64,000 nucleotides of DNA from positions 1-64,000 of the forward strand of contig NZ_CAMYMD010000019.1 in assembly GCF_947259555.1 (NCBI RefSeq), given 5' to 3'. This document shows, in pieces, positions 27,769-39,200 of this stretch. Source of the stretch: an uncultured Roseovarius sp. Lineage in GTDB: Bacteria; Pseudomonadota; Alphaproteobacteria; Rhodobacterales; Rhodobacteraceae. The notes beneath the pieces are model-generated. The model had not been told where the DNA came from and did no database searches. It saw nothing but the letters and a program-made list of their open reading frames with translations. How positions within the stretch are numbered: position 1 is the stretch's first letter; the number at the start of each line of letters is the position of its first letter. The position numbers and the translations under genes were made by a program.

Positions 27769-28787
27769 GCGACCGGCTGAAACCGCTGATCGGGGCCGCC
27801 GCCGACCGCGCGCTCAGCCGGGAAGAGGCCGAAGCCGCGTTCCAGATCCTCTTTGAGGGCGAGGCGACCCCGGCGCAGACCGGCGGCTTCCTGATGGCCC
27901 TGCGCACCCGGGGCGAAACGGTCGACGAATACGCCGCCGCCGCCGCCGTGATGCGCGCCAAATGCAACAAGGTGCGCGCGCCGCAGGGGGCTATGGACAT
28001 CGTCGGCACCGGCGGCGACGGCAAGGGCACGCTCAACATCTCGACCGCGACCGCGATTGTCGTCGCAGGCGCGGGCGTGCCGGTGGCCAAGCATGGCAAC
28101 CGCAATCTGTCGTCCAAATCCGGCGCGGCGGATGCCCTGACGCAACTCGGGCTCAACGTGATGGTGGGGGTCGAGGTGGTCGAGCGCGCGCTCTCGCAGG
28201 TCGGCATCGCCTTCATGATGGCACCGATGCATCACCCCGCAATGGCCCATGTCGGCCCGGTACGAACCGAGTTGGGCACCCGCACGATCTTCAACATCCT
28301 CGGGCCGCTGACCAACCCGGCCGGCGTCAAGCGCCAACTGACCGGCGCGTTCTCGCGCGATCTGATCCGGCCCATGGCCGAGACGTTGGGGCAATTGGGA
28401 TCAGAGCGCGCATGGCTGGTTCATGGCTCGGACGGCACCGACGAGATGACGATCACCGGCCTCACCTGGGTCGCCGCGCTGGAGGAAGACGGCACCATCC
28501 GCGAGGTCGAACTGCATCCCGAGGATTTCGGCTTGCCCGTACATCCGTTCGAGGCCATCCTTGGCGGCACACCCGAAGAGAACGGTCGCGCGCTTCAGGC
28601 GCTGCTCGACGGCGCCCCCGGGGCCTATCGCGACGCGGTTCTGCTCAATACCGCCGCCGCGCTCACCGTGGCCGGCCGCGCGCCCGACCTGCGCGCTGGC
28701 GTTGCCATGGCCGTCGAAAGCATCGACAGCGGGGCCGCGCGCGCGAAAATCACCGCTCTGGCGAAACTCACATCGGAGGCCGCATGA
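27765..28787 (+). CDS. trpD: anthranilate phosphoribosyltransferase
   Basis: 340 residues, standard length, starting in the ATGA overlap with trpG. It transfers phosphoribose from PRPP to anthranilate, the second committed step of tryptophan synthesis. The PRPP-binding glycine loop is [17 protein letters not shown], and [21 protein letters not shown] and the [19 protein letters not shown] segment are conserved family blocks. Cytoplasmic. Confidence 0.96.
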   Translation: MSDRLKPLIGAAADRALSREEAEAAFQILFEGEATPAQTGGFLMALRTRGETVDEYAAAAAVMRAKCNKVRAPQGAMDIVGTGGDGKGTLNISTATAIVVAGAGVPVAKHGNRNLSSKSGAADALTQLGLNVMVGVEVVERALSQVGIAFMMAPMHHPAMAHVGPVRTELGTRTIFNILGPLTNPAGVKRQLTGAFSRDLIRPMAETLGQLGSERAWLVHGSDGTDEMTITGLTWVAALEEDGTIREVELHPEDFGLPVHPFEAILGGTPEENGRALQALLDGAPGAYRDAVLLNTAAALTVAGRAPDLRAGVAMAVESIDSGAARAKITALAKLTSEAA

Positions 28788-29598
28788 CCACCCCTACCAT
28801 CCTCGACAAGATCAAGACCTACAAGCTGGAGGAGATCGCCGCCGCCAAGGCCGAGCGCCCGCAGGATGAGATCGAGGCCGAGGCCGAGGCTGCGCCGCCC
28901 GTGCGGCCGTTTGCCGAGGCGTTATTTCGGGCCAGCAAGACCGGCTATGGCCTGATTGCCGAGATCAAGAAGGCCAGCCCCTCCAAGGGCCTCATCCGTG
29001 CCGAGTTCGACCCCGCCGCACTGGCTGAGGCCTATGCCGAGGGCGGCGCCTCCTGCCTGTCGGTTCTGACTGATACGCCGAGCTTTCAGGGCGCGCCGGA
29101 ATTTCTGGAACAGGCCCGCGCCGCCTGTGATCTGCCAGTGCTGCGCAAGGATTTCATGTACGACCCCTACCAGGTCGCCGAGGCGCGGGCCTGGGGCGCC
29201 GATTGCATCCTGATCATCATGGCCAGCGTCTCGGATGCGCAGGCGGCAGATCTGGAAGACGCGGCCAGCCGATGGGGCATGGACGCGCTCATCGAAGTGC
29301 ACAACCGCGAGGAGCTGGACCGGGCCAACGCGCTCAAATCCAACATGATCGGCATCAACAACCGCGATCTCAACACCTTCGAGACCTCGCTCGACACCAC
29401 CCGCAAGCTGGCGAAATTCGTTGATCCGGACGGGCTGATCGTCAGCGAAAGCGGGTTGTCCACCCCCGAGGATCTGGCCGAAATGGCCCGCTACGGCGCG
29501 CGCAGCTTCCTCATTGGCGAGACGCTGATGCGCGCCGAGGACGTGGCGCAGGCGACGCGCACGCTGCTCGCCAACCCGATGACGGCAGGCGGTATCTG

Positions 29599-29599
<1 letters not shown>
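28784..29599 (+). CDS. trpC: indole-3-glycerol phosphate synthase
   Basis: 271 residues from ATG 28,784, overlapping the trpD stop; an open extension far upstream is a frame shadow inside trpD. A TIM-barrel enzyme that closes the ring of carboxyphenylaminodeoxyribulose phosphate to indole-3-glycerol phosphate. Active-site Lys in [15 protein letters not shown] and [12 protein letters not shown], and Glu in the [12 protein letters not shown] region. It is a stand-alone TrpC, not fused to TrpF. Confidence 0.95.
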
Positions 29600-30071
<472 letters not shown>

Positions 30072-30075
<4 letters not shown>

Positions 30076-31244
30076 TCACGGTTGACGCCGCCCTTTCGCA
30101 TCTCTTCGCTCTCGTTGAGCCAGTGGCAATCGAGGAGGTGCCGCTGGCCGAGGCCTCGGGCCGTATCCTTGCCCGCGAGGTCACGGCGCGGCGCGATCAA
30201 CCGCCCTTTGCCGCCTCGGCGATGGATGGCTACGCGATCCGCGCAGACGAGGCCACACCCGGCGCGCGGTTCACTGTCATCGGCGAGGCGGCGGCGGGGC
30301 ATGGTTTTGGCCGGCCTGTAAATGCCGGAGAGGCGGTGCGCATCTTCACCGGCGCGCCGCTACCCGAGGGGGCGACCCGCGTCATCATTCAGGAGGACGT
30401 GACGCGCGGCGGCGACACCATCACGCTCGGCACCGATATCGGAACCAAGGACCATATTCGCCCCGCCGGCTGCGATTTTCGCGAAGGCCAGAGCATCGCC
30501 GCGCCGCGCCTCCTGCGCCCGGCGGATATTGCGCTGCTGGCCTCGATGAATATCGCCGACGTCCCGGTACGCCGCAAACCGCAGATCGCGCTCATGTCCA
30601 CCGGCGACGAGCTTGTCATGCCGGGCGAGGCCCCCGGACCCGACCAGATCATCGCGTCCAACACGTTCGGTCTCAAGGCCCTGCTGGACAGCCTCGGGGC
30701 AGAGGCGCGTATCCTGCCAATCGCGCGCGACACGGTTTCGTCTCTCACGGCCGGGTTCACCCTCGCCCATGGTGCAGATCTGATCGTTACCATCGGCGGG
30801 GCCTCGGTGGGCGATCACGATCTGGTGGGCCAAGTGGCAGGCGATCTCGGGATGGACCGCGCCTTTTACAAGGTAGCCATGCGCCCCGGCAAGCCGCTGA
30901 TGGCCGGCCGCATGGGCGATGCCGCCATGGTCGGACTGCCGGGCAATCCGGTCTCGGCGATGGTGTGCGGGCACGTCTTCCTCGCGCCAATGCTGCGGGT
31001 CATGTTGGGGTTTGGCGCGTGTCCGACACCGCGCAAGACGGCCCCTCTCGCGTGCCCCCTGCCCCGAAACGGGCCACGTGAGCATTACATGCGCGCCGCG
31101 CTCTCGGCGGACGGTATCAGACCCGAAGACAAACAGGACAGTTCTCTCTTGAGAATTCTTGCGAATGCCGAAGCGTTGATGGTGCGTCCCGCCAGTGATC
31201 CCGCGCGCAGCGCGGGCGAGATGGTGGAATACCTGCCTTTATGA
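30072..31244 (+). CDS. moeA: molybdopterin molybdotransferase
   Basis: 390 residues, starting in an ATGA overlap with moaC. MoeA inserts molybdate into adenylylated molybdopterin. Conserved pieces: [16 protein letters not shown], the MoCF-binding [10 protein letters not shown] and [14 protein letters not shown], and [16 protein letters not shown]. Last gene of the operon, convergent with rseP, which ends 37 bases away. Confidence 0.95.
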
Positions 31245-31280
31245 GACCTGGCTTGCGGCGCGTTTGCGACCTCCCAGCCA

Positions 31281-32630
31281 TTATGGACAGAAGATGTCGT
31301 TGAACAGCGCGAACAGCATCAGCGACAGCACCAGCGTCAGGCCAACGCTCATCAGGATACGCAGCGCCCGCTCGCTCGGGGGGCGGCCAGTGACCGCCTC
31401 ATAGGCATAGAACACGAGATGTCCGCCATCCAGCACCGGCACGGGAAAAAGGTTCAGCAGCCCGACCGCGGTCGACAGTACCGCTATGAACCACACGAAG
31501 CTCTGCGCGCCCTGACTGGCCATTGCGCCTGACACCTGTGCTATGCCGATCGGGCCGGACATATTGCAGCTACTGATCGCCCCGGTGACCATGTGATAAA
31601 GACCCGAGAGCGAGCTTTGGATAATCTCGCCGGTCTGGCCCACCGCATCGCCCATCGCCTCGAACAGGCCAAGCCGCTCCGTTGCCGGCTCGAACGCCAT
31701 TCCGCCGGCAATGCCGATACGCCACTGGGTCTGGAACCCGCCCTCAGGCTGAGGCTCGTCGACGCGGCGCGGCGTGATCGTGACATCGTAGGTCTCACCT
31801 CCGGGACGCCACATCGACAATGCCAGAGGCGCGCCGTTCGAGCCCTCGACCACGTCCTTGAGTTGGGAAAAAGCGACAACAGGCATGTCATTCACGGAGG
31901 TAATCACATCCCCGGCCCGCAAATCCGCCGCAAACGCGGCCGATTGCGGAGCCAGCCCACTGATCAGCGGCGGCATCAGCTGCGGGCCCAAAGCCTCTTG
32001 CCGTCGGCCATCGCGCTCGATCTCATAGCTGAGCAGCGGCTCCATCGGAAGGCCGTCGATCAGGTCGTCATAGACCTCTCCGCCTGCGACGTCCGGCAGG
32101 CTCTGGCCTTCGATCGCCAGAACCTGATCCCCCGGTTCCAGCGTTATCCCCTCGACCGGCAAGGGCTTGAGCGCGCCCACCGTCAATGGATCAGCGGTCT
32201 TGCCGCCTGTCATCATCACAGCAGAGAAAATCAGGATCGACAGCACGAAATTGAACACCGGCCCTGCCGCGACGGTGGCGGTGCGCGCCCAAAGCGGCGC
32301 ACCGTGCATGGTCTGGCGCAGACGTTCCGGCGGCAATTGCGACATCGCCGCGCCATCCTTGCCGCTTGCCGCATCAGAATCGCCCAGAAACTTCACAAAG
32401 CCACCAAAGGGCAAAGCGGCCAGTTGCCAGCGCGTGCCATGCCTGTCGATCCGCGAGTACAGCACCGGGCCAAAGCCCAAAGAGAACACCTCGGCCTTGA
32501 TCCCAGACCAGCGCCCGACGATGTAGTGCCCGTATTCATGCACCGCCACGATCACGGAGAGCGCCACAACAAAGGCGAGTATCGTCATGAAAACATTGCC
32601 AAATTGCGGCAGAAACGTCAGAATGTCCAC
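31281..32630 (-). CDS. rseP: RIP metalloprotease RseP (site-2 protease)
   Basis: 449 residues. The zinc site HEYGH lies in the first membrane helix (VAVHEYGHYIVGRW), two PDZ-like domains occupy the periplasmic middle, and the second catalytic motif is PVPVLDGGHLVFY near the end. RseP cleaves membrane-embedded anti-sigma factors and leftover signal peptides. Last gene of a leftward operon pyrH-frr-uppS-cdsA-dxr-rseP; three bases separate it from dxr. The bamA gene that often follows is absent here. Confidence 0.94.
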   Translation of the reverse strand: MDILTFLPQFGNVFMTILAFVVALSVIVAVHEYGHYIVGRWSGIKAEVFSLGFGPVLYSRIDRHGTRWQLAALPFGGFVKFLGDSDAASGKDGAAMSQLPPERLRQTMHGAPLWARTATVAAGPVFNFVLSILIFSAVMMTGGKTADPLTVGALKPLPVEGITLEPGDQVLAIEGQSLPDVAGGEVYDDLIDGLPMEPLLSYEIERDGRRQEALGPQLMPPLISGLAPQSAAFAADLRAGDVITSVNDMPVVAFSQLKDVVEGSNGAPLALSMWRPGGETYDVTITPRRVDEPQPEGGFQTQWRIGIAGGMAFEPATERLGLFEAMGDAVGQTGEIIQSSLSGLYHMVTGAISSCNMSGPIGIAQVSGAMASQGAQSFVWFIAVLSTAVGLLNLFPVPVLDGGHLVFYAYEAVTGRPPSERALRILMSVGLTLVLSLMLFALFNDIFCP

Positions 32631-32633
32631 GCT

Positions 32634-33812
32634 TTATCCTTGATTTGTTCGCTCAGCCACGACCGTGTCGGCGTGCTCTCTTGCCAAATGGTCCATATGG
32701 GCCACCACATCAAGGGTCAGATCCGAATTGCGCGCGTCCGGCGTGTCGGTCAGCGCGTTCAGCACCTCTTCGACTACAATGTTCATGTCGGTGAAACCGA
32801 TGTGACCGGCGATGAAATGATCAAGCGCCCGCTCCTTGGCCGCGTTGAAAATCGCCCCCGCGAGGCCGCGCGCCTCCATCACCCCGCGCGCGAGCCGCAA
32901 GGCAGGGTAGCGTGCCGGGTCGGGCGGGCGGAACTCCAGCGTGCCGACCGCTGCCAGATCCAGCACCTCGACCGGCAACGCCTGACGTTGCGGCCAGTTG
33001 AGCGCGTAACCGATCGCATGGCGCATGTCAGGCGGACCCACATGAGCCATCAAAGCGCCGTCGCAAAACCCGACCAACGCATGAACCAGCGATTGCGGAT
33101 GCACCAGCACCTCGATCTGCGACGGTGCCAGGCCAAAGAACTCGCGCGCTTCGATCATTTCCAAGGCCTTGTTGAACATCGAGGCCGAGTCGATCGTGAT
33201 ACGCTGGCCCATGTCCCAATTGGGATGGCTGGAGGCCTCGGCCACGGTGGCACTCTGAAGCTGGTCCAGCGGCCAATCCCGAAACGCCCCGCCCGACGCG
33301 GTAAGGATCACTCGACTGACCGCCGCCGCATCCTCGCCAACAAGCGCCTGAAAGACGGCTGAATGCTCACTGTCGACGGGCAGTATAGTCGCACGGTTCG
33401 TGCGGGCGGTACGCATCATCAGTGGCCCTGCCGTGACCAGCGACTCCTTGTTGGCCAAGGCCAGCGTTGCGCCCGCCTCCAGAGCCGCGAGGCCGGGCGC
33501 GAGACCCGCCGCGCCCACAATGGCCGACATCACCCAATGTGCGGGGCGGCTAGCCGCCTCGACCAGCGCCTGCGCGCCAGCTGCGGCCTCAATATTGGTC
33601 CCGGCAAGCGCATCCCGCAGATCGGGCAATAGTGCCTCGTCTGCGGTCACGGCCACATCAGCCCCGAGCGCAACCGCATCGGCGGCCAACCGGGCGATAT
33701 TGCGCCCCCCCGTCAGCGCAACGACATCGTATGTGCCGGGCGCGCGCGCGATCAGGTCAATCGTGTTCTGCCCGACCGAGCCGGTCGCGCCCAGAATGGA
33801 AACCCGTTTCAT
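32634..33812 (-). CDS. dxr: 1-deoxy-D-xylulose 5-phosphate reductoisomerase
   Basis: 392 residues, overlapping the cdsA stop by four bases. It makes 2-C-methyl-D-erythritol 4-phosphate in the non-mevalonate isoprenoid pathway. The NADPH motif GATGSVGQNTIDLI is at the N-terminus; LANKESLVTAG and LPVDSEHSAVFQ carry the metal and substrate residues. The product feeds UppS, encoded two genes upstream. Confidence 0.96.
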   Translation of the reverse strand: MKRVSILGATGSVGQNTIDLIARAPGTYDVVALTGGRNIARLAADAVALGADVAVTADEALLPDLRDALAGTNIEAAAGAQALVEAASRPAHWVMSAIVGAAGLAPGLAALEAGATLALANKESLVTAGPLMMRTARTNRATILPVDSEHSAVFQALVGEDAAAVSRVILTASGGAFRDWPLDQLQSATVAEASSHPNWDMGQRITIDSASMFNKALEMIEAREFFGLAPSQIEVLVHPQSLVHALVGFCDGALMAHVGPPDMRHAIGYALNWPQRQALPVEVLDLAAVGTLEFRPPDPARYPALRLARGVMEARGLAGAIFNAAKERALDHFIAGHIGFTDMNIVVEEVLNALTDTPDARNSDLTLDVVAHMDHLAREHADTVVAERTNQG

Positions 33813-34588
33813 GCCACCCCCGGCAAAAGACCAAGTGCGCGCAGGGCCAGAACGACCAGGGCCGCACCAAGCATCGCGTCAAAGCGGTCGAGGACGCCGC
33901 CATGTCCGGGGATCAGCCCGGAGCTGTCCTTTATGCCGCGCAGGCGCTTGACCGCGCTCTCCGCGATGTCACCGAGCTGCCCCGCAAAACCGACCAGCAC
34001 CGAAACCACTACGAGAGCAAGCCCAGCTCCGGTCGGCGCGGCAAAGATCAACCCGACAATCGCCGCACCCAGCCACCCCGCGATGGTGCCCGACCACGTC
34101 TTTTTGGGGCTGACGCTCGGCCAGAATTTTGCGCCGCCCAAGGCGCGTCCAGCGAAATAGCCCGCCACATCCGAGACGACCACGACAGCAACCAGCCAAA
34201 GCACCCAGATCATACCCGCATCGGCGCGCAGGGTCGCCATCGCAAAGCATCCAAGCAACGACCATAGCGCGAGGGCGAAAAACGGTCCGCGCTCTCGCTC
34301 GACAGAGCTAGTTGCCACAATGACGGCTGCGAGCAGGACCGGTACCGCCATGATACCCGGCAACCACAGCACAAGCGCCAGTGATGCGGCGGCCAGAGCG
34401 CCGGAGCGAAGCGCATCAGGAGCGCTGAACATCCGTGCCGCCTCCCAGATCATTGCGCCGCCGAGGGCGCAGACAAACCCGGCGAACGGCAGGCCGCCCA
34501 GCCAGATCAAGAGCGCGCCAACCGCGATCATCACCAGCCCGGACAGCACACGTGGCATCAGATCGGACCAGCGCGCGCCCCCGCTCAT
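33809..34588 (-). CDS. cdsA: phosphatidate cytidylyltransferase
   Basis: 259 residues with about seven or eight membrane helices. The CDS signature SAVKRLRGIKDSSGLIPGHG followed by GVLDRFD is complete. The enzyme makes CDP-diacylglycerol from phosphatidate and CTP, the precursor of bacterial phospholipids. Overlaps uppS and dxr by four bases on each side. Confidence 0.95.
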   Translation of the reverse strand: MSGGARWSDLMPRVLSGLVMIAVGALLIWLGGLPFAGFVCALGGAMIWEAARMFSAPDALRSGALAAASLALVLWLPGIMAVPVLLAAVIVATSSVERERGPFFALALWSLLGCFAMATLRADAGMIWVLWLVAVVVVSDVAGYFAGRALGGAKFWPSVSPKKTWSGTIAGWLGAAIVGLIFAAPTGAGLALVVVSVLVGFAGQLGDIAESAVKRLRGIKDSSGLIPGHGGVLDRFDAMLGAALVVLALRALGLLPGVA

Positions 34589-35328
34589 GCGGATACGGCG
34601 CCGAAGCGACGGTCCCGAGTGCCATATTGTGCGAGAAGACCGGCAAAAATATCAGGCGTGAAATCCGGCCAAAGCGTATCGATGAATTCGTATTCCGCAT
34701 AGGCCGATTGCCAGAGTAGAAAATTGGAGATCCGCGCCTCGCCGCTCGTGCGGATCACAAGATCGGGGTCCGGCAGAACACAGGTATCAAGATACCTTGG
34801 CAGGGTTTCCTCATCCACATCCGCAGGGCTGAGCCGCCCTTCCGCGACGTCGAGCGCGAGCCGCTTGGTCGCGCGCGAGACCTCATCGCGGCCCCCATAA
34901 TTGAGTGCGATGGTCAGGTTGGTACCGGTGCAATGGGCAGTCATGCTCTCTGCGTCGTCCATCAATCCACGCAGCTTGGCATCCAGCCGAGGGCGGTCCC
35001 CGATAAAGCGCACACGCACATTTTCGCGCACGAATTCCTGCATTTCCTTCATGATGTAGCGCCGAAAGAGGCTCATCAAACCGGCGACCTCGGTTTGAGT
35101 TCGCTTCCAGTTCTCGGTCGAAAACGCGAAAATCGTCAGGTACTTGACACCAAGACCGGGACAGGATTGCACGATCTCGCGCACGCGCCGGGCCCCGGCG
35201 TGGTGACCAAAGAGACGCGGGCGTCCGCGCTTTTGCGCCCAACGCCCATTGCCATCCATGATGATCGCCACGTGGCGTGGACCCTCGCCCTGAGGTGATT
35301 TGCCTGCCATGCGCGCGTTCTTCGTCAT
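34585..35328 (-). CDS. uppS: isoprenyl (undecaprenyl) diphosphate synthase
   Basis: 247 residues. A cis-prenyltransferase with the catalytic Asp in HVAIIMDGNGRWAQKRG, then FGHHAGARRVREIV, and the C-terminal DLVIRTSGEARISNFLLWQ block. It produces the C55 carrier lipid used by MraY and MurG, so it links this operon to the dcw cluster downstream. The first Met of [11 protein letters not shown] is used because it overlaps the frr stop. Confidence 0.95.
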   Translation of the reverse strand: MTKNARMAGKSPQGEGPRHVAIIMDGNGRWAQKRGRPRLFGHHAGARRVREIVQSCPGLGVKYLTIFAFSTENWKRTQTEVAGLMSLFRRYIMKEMQEFVRENVRVRFIGDRPRLDAKLRGLMDDAESMTAHCTGTNLTIALNYGGRDEVSRATKRLALDVAEGRLSPADVDEETLPRYLDTCVLPDPDLVIRTSGEARISNFLLWQSAYAEYEFIDTLWPDFTPDIFAGLLAQYGTRDRRFGAVSA

Positions 35329-35891
35329 CAGACCTGCATGATCTCCGCTTGCTTGGTCTCAAGGGCTTCGTCGACATGCTTGATGTATTGATCGGTCAGT
35401 TCCTGCACCGAGGTTTCCCAGAATTTCTGGTCGTCCTCGGACATGCCGTCGGCCTTTGCCTTCTTGATCTGATCCATCCCGTCGCGCCGCACGTTGCGCA
35501 CGGCCACCCGCGCGTGCTCGGCATATTGCGATGCGACCTTGGTCAGCTCCTTGCGCCGTTCCTCGTTGAGTTCAGGGATCGGCAACATGATGATCGTGCC
35601 GTTGAGCTGCGGATTTATGCCCAGACCACTCTCGCGAATGGCCTTTTCGACCTTGCCGACAAGGCCCTTGTCCCAGACATTGATCGTGACCATGCGCGGC
35701 TCCGGCACGTTTACCGTACCGACCTGATTGATCGGTGTTTTCTGGCCATAGGCGTCGACCATCACCGGCTCCAGCATCGAGGCCGAGGCGCGGCCTGTGC
35801 GCAGCGATGCAAACTCCGCCTTCAAAGATGTCATCGCGCCATCCATCCGGCGCTCCAGATCGCCTGTGTCGATTTCGAAATCTTCCGCCAT
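35328..35891 (-). CDS. frr: ribosome recycling factor
   Basis: 187 residues, the standard length. RRF with EF-G splits post-termination ribosomes. Typical features are the [20 protein letters not shown] segment, [20 protein letters not shown] and [20 protein letters not shown]. It shares one base with uppS and lies 48 bases after pyrH. Confidence 0.96.
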   Translation of the reverse strand: MAEDFEIDTGDLERRMDGAMTSLKAEFASLRTGRASASMLEPVMVDAYGQKTPINQVGTVNVPEPRMVTINVWDKGLVGKVEKAIRESGLGINPQLNGTIIMLPIPELNEERRKELTKVASQYAEHARVAVRNVRRDGMDQIKKAKADGMSEDDQKFWETSVQELTDQYIKHVDEALETKQAEIMQV

Positions 35892-35939
35892 TTTATCCTG
35901 GTCCTTCTTGCGGCACGTGTCTTTGCGTCCTGTTTAGCC

Positions 35940-36665
35940 TTATCCGTGGACGGTTGTATAGGTGCCCTCGCCCGCAAGAATGCCTTTGAATCCATCCGGC
36001 TCGTCAAGAGAGAAGACGATGATCGGTAGATTATTGTCGCGCGCGAGGGCGATGGCGGAGGCGTCCATAACCCCCAGATGCTGCGCCAGCACCTCGTCAT
36101 ACGTGACCCGGTCAAAGCGCGTTGCATCTGCGTGTTTGATCGGGTCTTTGTCATAGACCCCATCCACCTTGGTGCCCTTGAATATCGCTTCGCAGGCCAT
36201 CTCGTTGGCGCGCAATGTCGCCGCCGTATCGGTCGTGAAATAGGGATTTCCCGTGCCGGCGGCAAAGATGCAGACCCGCTTTTTCTCGAGGTGGCGCACG
36301 GCGCGGCGGCGGATATAGGGCTCTGCCACCTCGTCCATGCGGATGGCTGAAATCACCCGGCAGAACACGCCCATCTTTTCAAGCGCGCTCTGCATCGCCA
36401 GGGCATTCATCACCGTGGCCAGCATCCCCATATAATCGGCAGTGGTCCGTTCCATACCCTGCGCCGACCCTTGCAGCCCGCGAAAGATGTTGCCGCCGCC
36501 GATCACCATGCAGATTTCGACCCCCAGATCATGCACGATCTTGACCTCGCGCGCGACCCGTTCGACCGTTGGCGGATGCAGACCGTACCCCTGATCGCCC
36601 ATCAATGCCTCACCGGAAATCTTGAGCATGACGCGGCTGAACTTGGCTCTTTCCGGGGTGGTCAT
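35940..36665 (-). CDS. pyrH: UMP kinase
   Basis: 241 residues from ATG 36,665, with GGAGA upstream; a longer open frame to 36,764 lacks family similarity. An amino-acid-kinase fold enzyme that phosphorylates UMP and is typically GTP-activated and UTP-inhibited. Motifs: [51 protein letters not shown]. First gene of the leftward operon. Confidence 0.95.
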   Translation of the reverse strand: MTTPERAKFSRVMLKISGEALMGDQGYGLHPPTVERVAREVKIVHDLGVEICMVIGGGNIFRGLQGSAQGMERTTADYMGMLATVMNALAMQSALEKMGVFCRVISAIRMDEVAEPYIRRRAVRHLEKKRVCIFAAGTGNPYFTTDTAATLRANEMACEAIFKGTKVDGVYDKDPIKHADATRFDRVTYDEVLAQHLGVMDASAIALARDNNLPIIVFSLDEPDGFKGILAGEGTYTTVHG

Positions 36666-36805
36666 GGGCAATCTCCGCTGCGTCTCTTCAATCCCGCGCA
36701 AAATGTCGCAAATGCGCCCAAGGTGCAATCGCAGAAAGCGGTGCCAAAATGGAAAAGGCGGCAAACCGCCTCGCCAAACCAGGCGATTGGCGCTAACCCG
36801 TGCCC

Positions 36806-37693
36806 ATGAGCCTGCTCGCAGACATCGACCCGCACCGCCCGGTGCTGATCGCTGGCCCGACCGCCAGCGGCAAATCCGCCCTCGCCATGATGATCGCGCG
36901 GGCGCAAGGCGGCGTGGTCGTGAACGCCGACGCGCTACAAGTCTATGAAAACTGGCGTATTCTGTCGGCCCGCCCGAGTGTCGAGGATGAGGCGGCCCAG
37001 CCCCATCGGCTGTTTGGACATATCGGACCGCTTGCCGAGTATTCCGTCGGGCATTGGCTGCGCGAGGTGACGCCGCTTTTGCATTCTCCGCATAGGCCGA
37101 TTATCGTCGGCGGAACCGGGCTATATTTCACGGCGCTGACCGAAGGGCTGGCCGATATACCGGCCACCCCGCCCGGGATACGCTCGGAGGCCGATCACCT
37201 GCTGAAAACCGCGGGGCTGACTGTTATGCTCGACGCGCTCGACCCTGCCACAGCCGACCGGATCGACAGGTTGAACCCGATGCGCGTGCAGCGCGCGTGG
37301 GAGGTGCAGCGCGCTACCGGGCGCGGATTGGCGGCATGGCAGGACGATACGCCGCCGCCCGTCTTGCCGCTTGACGCGTGCACGCCTCTGTTGGTCGAGG
37401 CCGGCAGGGAATGGCTGAGCGAGCGTATTGCACATCGCTTCGACGCCATGCTCGCGGCGGGGGCGCTCGATGAGGCGCGCAGCAACCTGCCTCTTTGGGA
37501 TCCGGCGCGCCCCTCGATGAAAGCCATCGGCGCACCGGAACTTATCGCGCACCTAAACGGCGAAATCACGCTCAAAACCGCCCGCGAGGCCGCCACCATC
37601 GCCACCCGCCAATACGCCAAGCGACAGCGAACGTGGTTCCGTGCCCGGATGAAAAAATGGCGGACGGTTGCCGCAGAAACATTATCAGGCTGA
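36806..37693 (+). CDS. miaA: tRNA dimethylallyltransferase
   Basis: 295 residues from ATG 36,806; a GTG two codons earlier is an alternative and neither has a strong ribosome site. P-loop [12 protein letters not shown], then [16 protein letters not shown] (substrate tRNA binding), the [16 protein letters not shown] block and the C-terminal [13 protein letters not shown]. MiaA adds dimethylallyl to A37 of tRNAs reading UNN codons. It is divergent from pyrH and followed by the cox cluster. Confidence 0.94.
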   Translation: MSLLADIDPHRPVLIAGPTASGKSALAMMIARAQGGVVVNADALQVYENWRILSARPSVEDEAAQPHRLFGHIGPLAEYSVGHWLREVTPLLHSPHRPIIVGGTGLYFTALTEGLADIPATPPGIRSEADHLLKTAGLTVMLDALDPATADRIDRLNPMRVQRAWEVQRATGRGLAAWQDDTPPPVLPLDACTPLLVEAGREWLSERIAHRFDAMLAAGALDEARSNLPLWDPARPSMKAIGAPELIAHLNGEITLKTAREAATIATRQYAKRQRTWFRARMKKWRTVAAETLSG

Positions 37694-37702
37694 CTTGCGG
37701 CG

Positions 37703-37742
37703 TTCGCATTTCGTGCAGCCAATTCGCATTTCGTGCACGAAA
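37703..37742 (+). promoter_or_regulatory. tandem 15-base repeat with palindrome upstream of coxM (candidate operator)
   Basis: TTCGCATTTCGTGCA occurs twice, at 37,703-37,717 and 37,723-37,737, exactly 20 bases apart, about two helical turns. The second copy extends into a perfect 14-base palindrome TTTCGTGCACGAAA (37,729-37,742). It lies about 95 bases before coxM and just after the miaA stop, a suitable place for a dimeric regulator of the CO dehydrogenase operon. The regulator is unknown and not encoded in the window. Confidence 0.5.
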
Positions 37743-37836
37743 CTGCGGGTTTCAGGACATGTGAGGCGACAGCTGCAAGGCCGACCGCCCAAATTCAAGG
37801 CATGGCCGATTGGCCGTGTCTTTGGGAGGAGACCGC

Positions 37837-38691
37837 ATGATTCCAGCCGCTTTCGAGTATTACCGACCCGATGATTTGCAAGGCGCGCTTGCGCTCTTGC
37901 ACGAACATGGTGACGAAGCCAGAGTCGTGGCGGGCGGTCACAGCCTCATTCCGATGATGAAATTGCGCATGGCCGAGGTGCCGCATCTGATTGACCTTCA
38001 GGCCATCGACGCCCTGCGCGGGATCACCGTCGACGGCAACCGCATCACGCTTGGCGCGATGGTGACGCAGGAAGAAATCATCGCCCATGAGGGGCTTGCG
38101 ACGCTGGTCCCCATCCTGCGTGAGGCCGCGCTTCAGATCGCGGACCCGCAGGTGCGCGCAATGGGGACTGTCGGGGGGAATGTGGCCAACGGTGATCCCG
38201 GCAATGACATGCCCGGCCTCATGCAATGTCTCGGGGCCACGTTTCACGTCACCGGTCCCGATGCTGCGCGCGAGATCGAGGCGCGGGATTTCTACGAAGC
38301 GGCCTACATGACCGCTCGCGAGGATGACGAGATCCTGACCGCTGTCAGCTTTGATGCGCCCAACGGCGGGCAATCCTATCAAAAGCAAAAACGCAAGATC
38401 GGCGATTACGCCACAGCCGCCGCAGCAGTGATCCTGACCCGAGAGGGCGAGCATTGCACAGGTGCCTCCATCGCAATGACCAACCTCTCGGATGTGCCCG
38501 TCTGGGCCGAGGCAGCTGGCGAGGCACTCATTGGCACCGATTGTGGCGAGGACGCTGTAATCGCGGCGATCAACGCCATGCAGGAGGCGATAGACCCGAC
38601 GGAGGACAACCGCGGCCCCGTCGCGTTCAAACGCCACACTGCCGGGATTATCCTGGCGCGCGCGATCGCCCGCGCATGGTCACGCGCCTGA
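37837..38691 (+). CDS. coxM: aerobic CO dehydrogenase medium (FAD) subunit
   Basis: 284 residues from ATG 37,837 with GGGAGGAG upstream. FAD-binding PCMH-type domain: [18 protein letters not shown] and [18 protein letters not shown] are the two flavin-binding loops, followed by the CO_deh_flav_C region. It passes electrons from the iron-sulfur subunit to the respiratory quinone pool. First gene of coxMSLDEFG. Confidence 0.95.
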   Translation: MIPAAFEYYRPDDLQGALALLHEHGDEARVVAGGHSLIPMMKLRMAEVPHLIDLQAIDALRGITVDGNRITLGAMVTQEEIIAHEGLATLVPILREAALQIADPQVRAMGTVGGNVANGDPGNDMPGLMQCLGATFHVTGPDAAREIEARDFYEAAYMTAREDDEILTAVSFDAPNGGQSYQKQKRKIGDYATAAAAVILTREGEHCTGASIAMTNLSDVPVWAEAAGEALIGTDCGEDAVIAAINAMQEAIDPTEDNRGPVAFKRHTAGIILARAIARAWSRA

Positions 38692-38705
38692 AAGAGAGAA
38701 ACCAC

Positions 38706-39200
38706 ATGTCCAAAAAGATGCAGATCACCCTTAATGTGAACGGCACACGCCACGAGTTGCTGGCGGAACCGCGCACGCTTCTCATTCATGTCCTGCGCGA
38801 AAACCTCGGCATCACCGGGCCGCATATCGGCTGTGAGACATCCCATTGCGGAGCCTGCACCATCCTGATGAACGAGCGCTCGATCAAGTCCTGCACGGTT
38901 TTTGCCGCGCAGGCGGACGGAGCCGAAATCACAACAATCGAGGGCCTCGGCACACCCGACTCGCTGCACCCGCTGCAAGAGGCGTTTCGCGAACATCATG
39001 GGCTGCAATGCGGCTTTTGCACGCCAGGCATGATCACCCGCGCAGCACAACTGCTCAAGGAAAACCCTGACCCGACCGAGGAAGAGGTGCGGTTTGGCAT
39101 GGCAGGCAATCTCTGCCGTTGCACCGGATACCAGAACATCGTCAAGGCGGTGCTTGCCGCCGCAAGCGAGATCAACACCGCCAAGGAGGCCGCGCAATGA
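38706..39200 (+). CDS. coxS: aerobic CO dehydrogenase small (2Fe-2S) subunit
   Basis: 164 residues; starts 14 bases after coxM with GAGAGAAA upstream. Two [2Fe-2S] sites are complete: plant-ferredoxin-type [15 protein letters not shown] with a later Cys in IKSC, and the helical CGFCTPGM with [12 protein letters not shown]. It wires electrons from the Mo/Cu centre of CoxL to the FAD of CoxM. Confidence 0.96.
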   Translation: MSKKMQITLNVNGTRHELLAEPRTLLIHVLRENLGITGPHIGCETSHCGACTILMNERSIKSCTVFAAQADGAEITTIEGLGTPDSLHPLQEAFREHHGLQCGFCTPGMITRAAQLLKENPDPTEEEVRFGMAGNLCRCTGYQNIVKAVLAAASEINTAKEAAQ

